From contig CAYYVQ010000006.1 in assembly GCA_964475205.1 (NCBI GenBank), forward strand, positions 1-64,000: a DNA stretch of 64,000 nt, written 5' to 3'. The DNA is from CAYSRM01 sp964475205 (GTDB lineage: Bacteria; Verrucomicrobiota; Kiritimatiellia; UBA8416; CAYSRM01). This document shows positions 59,753 to 64,000 of this stretch, piece after piece. A program made the position numbers and the translations under genes. The notes under the pieces were generated by a model. It was not told where the DNA came from, ran no database searches, and saw nothing but the letters and a program-made list of their open reading frames with translations. Each line of letters begins with the position of its first letter. Position 1 is the first letter of the stretch.

Positions 59753-62700
59753 CTACCTGGCCATGCGCCGGACCCGTTTCAACCTTGAACTATCAACTGA
59801 TTCACCGCTGCGCATTGCTTTTCTTACCTCTTCAACCAGTTCCATGGCGCTTGCGGAATTTCCAAGTCTGGCCTGCAATTCAGCCATACTTAGTTTAACG
59901 GAAGTCTTATCTGTAGAAAAAGAAATCGCCTTTTCCAGTGCCCGTTGGGCTTCCTCAAGCCTGTCGGTGCGCATAAGAATAACCCCGAGCGTATCCCATG
60001 CCTGCCCGAGCCTGGGCCGAAGTTCAATTGCCTCTCTCGCAAGTTCTTCAGCCTCCAGATTTTCTCCTTCCATCTGCAGCAACCAGGCCAGGTCGTTCAA
60101 TGTCCTGGCAGCGCGATCTTCTTTCAGGCTCCTGCGCAGAGAATCTTTCGCAAGTTCAAAATCGCCGTTTCTGATCTGCACTTTGCCCAGAACATAATTT
60201 GCAAGAGCATCGGACTGATCTTTTCTGAGAATAAGCATGGCGGCGTCGCCCGCTTCAGGTAGATTGTTCTGCAACATCTCCAGTTTCATAAGCTGCCTTG
60301 CAAGCCGCACATTGCCGGGATCTGCCTGCGCCGCATCCCGCAGATGGGATAAAGCCAGCGTCATATCTCCCTTTTTCGCCGCCTTTTGACTTCTTATGGT
60401 AGATATAATCGCGTTTCCGCCCGGAATTGCCTGTATCTGCTCAATGCACTCCCGCAAGGCTTTCTCGTCATCCTGCATAAGCAGAACCTGGGCCAGCAAA
60501 GCCCACGCTTTCAGCATTTGCGGTCTCAGATCAACAAGTTCCTCAAGGACAATTCTGGCCTTATCAACCTGATTTTCGGCGAGAAACAGCCTGCCAAGCT
60601 CCCATCCTACAACCGCCTCCGGAGCTCCAGCCTCCCTGGCCCGCTGCATAAACTGAAGCGCCTCGCCGGTCTTTCCTTCGGCCGCGGCTATGCGCGACAT
60701 CCCGACCAGAGCTTTATGATCGCCGGGATCTTGTTTCAGCAACTCCTCGTACAATACTCTACTCTTGTCTTCCATTTCATGGGACAGGTAAACATCGGCT
60801 AATATGCCTTTTATGCCGCGCGCCGCAGCATCCGGAACCATCTCCATCGCGCGTCTCAGCCCCGTTACGGCAAGTCCCGGACGCCCTGAATAAGCCCACG
60901 CCAGACCCACGTTGGCATATGCCTGTGGAGACCTGACATAGCCGTGATAGCGGGAAAGGGCCCATATATTCCGCAGACCGCGCACCCTGGCTATTGTTTC
61001 TTCCAGTTCCTTCTCAATTCCTTCAGCATCCGGCGCCTCGTACCCTGACCTTACCATCGAACCGAGATTCAGAATCGCGCTGATATTATCCTTGTTCGCC
61101 TCCCGCGCCATAGTATAGCACTCGTGCGCAAAATCTTCATGCCCGGCATCCTGCATTAGCACGCCAAGGTTGTTGGCAACCATCGAAATGTGACGCAGCA
61201 TTCTATCCCGCATCCATTCAAGCTCACCGGCGTTGGCGGCGCTGAGTTCCTGAACAACATCTGCCATGAATTGTCTCTGTTCCTGCATCGCCTTTTGCGC
61301 TTCAAATGCTTCCTGCCTGCTTCCGAAGAAAAGCATTTTATACGGAATGGCTTTGTATCCGGTAGAAACCCAGAGGTCCGGCAATACCATCAATGCAAGT
61401 TTTTCTTCAATGTCGGGGTCCGATTCCATCCATGTAGACAATAACTGGAACATCCCGATGCCTGCCATGTTTTTGAGCTCCACATCCTCAAACATGGAAG
61501 CCACATGGCGCATGTAGACGGAATTCTGTCCACGGCCCAAGTTAAGGATCTTTACGTCTTTGCCGCGCTCATGCGCCGCAATAAGGAGATTGTTGTCAGG
61601 CAGCCCGGCCGTCACCAGCCACGACCTTCCTTCAAGGTTGTCTATCACGGATTCAGCGTACATGGAGACAAAACCCGCATTCCTTGCGCTGGACGGGCCG
61701 GCATTCAGGAAGGAAGCTGTAATCGCCAGGGCAAACCAGGCAATGGCCAGCGCCGACCCTGTGTAATTCCTTACAACCCGCTTAACACCCGCATCGACCT
61801 CCTGCCACCATGACAAGGAAAGCATGAACCAGTAGGCAACAAGATAACCGGCCGTGGCGGCTACCAGGACATACGGGGTAACAAGCAGGCGGCTGTCCTT
61901 GACAAAATTCCATGGCGATACTTTAAGATTAAGCAGGGCAGCTACAACCAGCACGGAAATAATAAAATGCAATATATAAAAACCCCAGTCCTTCTCCTGG
62001 TTAAGACCTCGCTTCCCAACCACGAGAACAGCGCCCCATGGAACACCGCTCATAAGGATTATGACAAGCCAGCCGAATTTGGGCATACTGCGGGTTATGA
62101 GATAATACTGGTCGCGCCACATAATCCAGAGGATCCGGAAGAAACTGTCGTACATCCGCATCTCGTACCCATGCGACCCGTAGAAATCCCAGGCGGCAAT
62201 CAAGTAGAAGGCAAGACCGGCAAGACCGGCGGCCGCGATCTTGAGAATTGACCCGACTGATGCTTCTTCACGTTTCCACAGGAAAAAAAGAACAAAAAAA
62301 GCGGCAATCGGGGCAAATACTATCAGCGTAGCGAACTCCACGACTCCGACGCCATAAATAAACGCCAGCAACGCAGCCGTCCGTATCCGGCCCGATTCAG
62401 CGAAGGCAACTGTCAACCGGGCAATCAACATCAGCAGCATAATGTCAAATGACGCCACGTGCGCCCGGGTCGATACGATCCAGAACGGAATACTGAAGGC
62501 AAGGGCAACGCAAGCAACTATGCCCGCTATTCTCGGCGCTACCTCGGCATGGCGGCGATTGAAATCGTAAACGTCAATGGCAAGAGCAATGGAACGACGA
62601 ATAACTTCGTAAAATAACCATATGGAAACGATGGAACAAAGAACGCTGAACAGATTCAGCAAAACCGAAGAAGACCCGAAAGGCAAACGCCCGATGACGC

Positions 62701-62896
62701 CTGCAATCCAGTGCCATAAGGGACTCGACGGATCAAGTTTCGGACTCAAACCCAGACTCTGCACAATAAGATAAGCCGACCTTCCGGGATAGGGACTATC
62801 GGCCATAGTAAACAGCCATACCACCCCGGCGGCAAGGCCAAGCAGTAAACCAATCAAAGTATCAAGATGTCTACGCATGATTTTTTCCAAGTCCAT
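59753..62896 (-). CDS. Large membrane protein with DUF2723-like N-terminus and TPR C-terminus
   Basis: In this 1047-aa protein the first 400 residues or so contain about ten hydrophobic segments and resemble DUF2723 membrane proteins, which are related to glycosyltransferase-C-type enzymes (YPGRSAYLIVQSLGL, LWHWIAGVIGRLPFG). The remaining 600 residues are mostly helical, with many tetratricopeptide-like repeats (VYLSHEMEDKSRVLYEELLKQDPGDHKALVGMSRIA; ALRECIEQIQAIPGGNA). It may sit in the inner membrane with a large TPR domain outside or inside; the enzymatic role is unproven. Confidence 0.8.
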   Translation of the reverse strand: MDLEKIMRRHLDTLIGLLLGLAAGVVWLFTMADSPYPGRSAYLIVQSLGLSPKLDPSSPLWHWIAGVIGRLPFGSSSVLLNLFSVLCSIVSIWLFYEVIRRSIALAIDVYDFNRRHAEVAPRIAGIVACVALAFSIPFWIVSTRAHVASFDIMLLMLIARLTVAFAESGRIRTAALLAFIYGVGVVEFATLIVFAPIAAFFVLFFLWKREEASVGSILKIAAAGLAGLAFYLIAAWDFYGSHGYEMRMYDSFFRILWIMWRDQYYLITRSMPKFGWLVIILMSGVPWGAVLVVGKRGLNQEKDWGFYILHFIISVLVVAALLNLKVSPWNFVKDSRLLVTPYVLVAATAGYLVAYWFMLSLSWWQEVDAGVKRVVRNYTGSALAIAWFALAITASFLNAGPSSARNAGFVSMYAESVIDNLEGRSWLVTAGLPDNNLLIAAHERGKDVKILNLGRGQNSVYMRHVASMFEDVELKNMAGIGMFQLLSTWMESDPDIEEKLALMVLPDLWVSTGYKAIPYKMLFFGSRQEAFEAQKAMQEQRQFMADVVQELSAANAGELEWMRDRMLRHISMVANNLGVLMQDAGHEDFAHECYTMAREANKDNISAILNLGSMVRSGYEAPDAEGIEKELEETIARVRGLRNIWALSRYHGYVRSPQAYANVGLAWAYSGRPGLAVTGLRRAMEMVPDAAARGIKGILADVYLSHEMEDKSRVLYEELLKQDPGDHKALVGMSRIAAAEGKTGEALQFMQRAREAGAPEAVVGWELGRLFLAENQVDKARIVLEELVDLRPQMLKAWALLAQVLLMQDDEKALRECIEQIQAIPGGNAIISTIRSQKAAKKGDMTLALSHLRDAAQADPGNVRLARQLMKLEMLQNNLPEAGDAAMLILRKDQSDALANYVLGKVQIRNGDFELAKDSLRRSLKEDRAARTLNDLAWLLQMEGENLEAEELAREAIELRPRLGQAWDTLGVILMRTDRLEEAQRALEKAISFSTDKTSVKLSMAELQARLGNSASAMELVEEVRKAMRSGESVDSSRLKRVRRMAR

Positions 62897-63012
62897 AATT
62901 CCACCATTTTAACGTTAGTTCCCAAAAATGACAAGAATTCAAAAAACTGCATTCTCGATGCTGGTTGCTGGATCCTTGCCTCCCATTGCCGAGGGTGTTA
63001 AAATATGAACTT

Positions 63013-64000
63013 ATGACACTGGAATTTTCTCTATTTGCGCCCTGTATCTCTTACATCGGGCCCGGGGCGGGTTTTGCGTTCCTGGGCTCCCTGTTCATGA
63101 TGCTGCTGGCTGCGCTCCTTGCTGTGTTATCGCTGCTGATGCTGCCGCTGCGCATGCTGCTGCGGTTATTCAGCAAACGTCCTTCAGGGGGTTCAGCAAG
63201 AAGGGTGATTATCATGGGATTTGATGGCATGGATCCTGGCACAACGGCAAACCTGATGGCGGAAGGCAAATTGCCGAACCTGAAAGCGTTGTCGGAAAAC
63301 GGTTTTTTCGCCCCGCTTCAAACTACCTGCCCGCCCATATCACCGGTAGCCTGGGCATCTTTCCTCACCGGCGTGAACCCCGGCAAGCACAATATATTCG
63401 ATTTCCTGACAAGAAATCCTAAAACCTATGCCCCCGAGCTTTCCTCGGCCAGGATCAGTCAAACCGCATCAAAGAAATCGGATGTCAAGCTGCTGCGCAA
63501 GAGCCGCCCGTTCTGGAGCCTGCTGGAGAAACACGGCATCATGAGTTCAGCGCTCAGGGTTCCAATGACTTTCCCTCCGGAGAAGGATGCCGGCCTGCTG
63601 CTTTCAGGACTTTCAGCGCCCGACCTTAGAGGCGCCCAGGGCAGCTTCACAGTCTTTCAAACCGAAGAACCGGAAAAAGTCTATACCGGCGGATGCTGCG
63701 TCCGGGTTAAGCGCAATAACGACAGGATCAGTACCTCCCTGGAAGGCCCGCAGTTTAAAAACCGCACATTGAGCATACCAATCAGAATTCTGGTTCGGAA
63801 CGGGGAAACGGTCACTCTGAAGATGCCCGGCCATAACATCCTTAAGTTAAGGAAAAATACCTATAGCGAGTGGGTGCGCCTTCGTTTCAGACACGGAATG
63901 AGGAGTATATATGGAATATGCAGATTTCTTCTTCTTTCTGTTTCGCCGGAATTTAAATTATATGTCACCCCGTTGAATATAGACCCGGAACACCCGGCAA
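63013..64000 (+). CDS. Alkaline-phosphatase-superfamily protein (partial, cut by window end)
   Basis: About 330 residues are visible. The start has two hydrophobic segments (YIGPGAGFAFLGSLFMMLLAALLAVLSLLML), followed by VIIMGFDGMDPGTTANLMAEGKLPNL, the nucleophile region of type I phosphodiesterase/nucleotide pyrophosphatase-like enzymes, and PPISPVAWASFLTGVNPGKHNIFDF. This subgroup has members tied to lipid or glycan phosphate transfer. The catalytic Thr or Ser is probably in TTCPPISPVAW. The rest lies outside the window. Confidence 0.8.
   Translation, partial: MTLEFSLFAPCISYIGPGAGFAFLGSLFMMLLAALLAVLSLLMLPLRMLLRLFSKRPSGGSARRVIIMGFDGMDPGTTANLMAEGKLPNLKALSENGFFAPLQTTCPPISPVAWASFLTGVNPGKHNIFDFLTRNPKTYAPELSSARISQTASKKSDVKLLRKSRPFWSLLEKHGIMSSALRVPMTFPPEKDAGLLLSGLSAPDLRGAQGSFTVFQTEEPEKVYTGGCCVRVKRNNDRISTSLEGPQFKNRTLSIPIRILVRNGETVTLKMPGHNILKLRKNTYSEWVRLRFRHGMRSIYGICRFLLLSVSPEFKLYVTPLNIDPEHPA

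Overview
The window reads as about 64 kb of chromosome from an anaerobic Gram-negative bacterium. An outer membrane is implied by lpxA, lspA and lipoprotein signals. Hydrogenase maturation genes and a ferredoxin-linked 2-oxoacid oxidoreductase point to anaerobic metabolism. A very long GreA-type protein (about 718 aa, a size known from Chlamydiae), uroporphyrinogen-decarboxylase-like proteins beside an AraC regulator, a BNR-type protein, a ThuA remnant and a GxxExxY remnant together suggest the PVC superphylum, perhaps Kiritimatiellota or Lentisphaerota. That placement is inference from gene content; there is no rRNA gene here.

Layout. 1-950: repeats and two minus-strand tRNAs. 1142-1837: a predicted exported DEDDh exonuclease. 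1861-7976 (minus): greA-like, dksA-like, lspA, miaA, radC, lpxA. 8142-9254: an RluA-type pseudouridine synthase converging on infA. 9397-14775: hypF, hypC, hypD, hypE, hypA, followed by a coupled M28 peptidase; hypB is absent. 15839-18402 (minus): HU, a ClpX-like ATPase without the zinc domain, a tiny coupled ORF and a Mut7-C protein. 18937-29976: housekeeping genes (FmdB-like, lipid kinase, PhoH/PIN, a zinc metallopeptidase, aldolase, MFS, methyltransferase, MtaA-like) ending with clpB on the minus strand. 30534-45876: fifteen kilobases of co-directional genes, first a GldF/GldG-like ABC module with DUF4340, then a MoxR-DUF58-Bat (aerotolerance-type) module. 46576-49142: four-subunit 2-oxoacid:ferredoxin oxidoreductase.

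49143-54960 is the accessory region: a 5'-truncated BNR gene, a 173-bp MITE-like element, tRNA-Val enclosed by inverted repeats, an AraC/UroD-like pair with different base usage, a second UroD-like gene, and a ThuA gene with a large internal deletion. After it come norspermidine/spermidine synthesis genes, a UDP-sugar pyrophosphorylase, an RsuA-type pseudouridine synthase, a large membrane-TPR protein, and the start of an alkaline-phosphatase-superfamily protein cut by the window end.

The most unusual content outside the genes is a network of dispersed intergenic sequences: an identical 233-bp repeat with nested hairpins (two copies 45.6 kb apart plus diverged relatives), a 13-bp terminal-repeat motif occurring as a paired element and as solo ends, and a short motif containing TAACCCGCA that often lies at gene ends. 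I did not see a CRISPR array, integrase, complete transposase or recognisable defence island.
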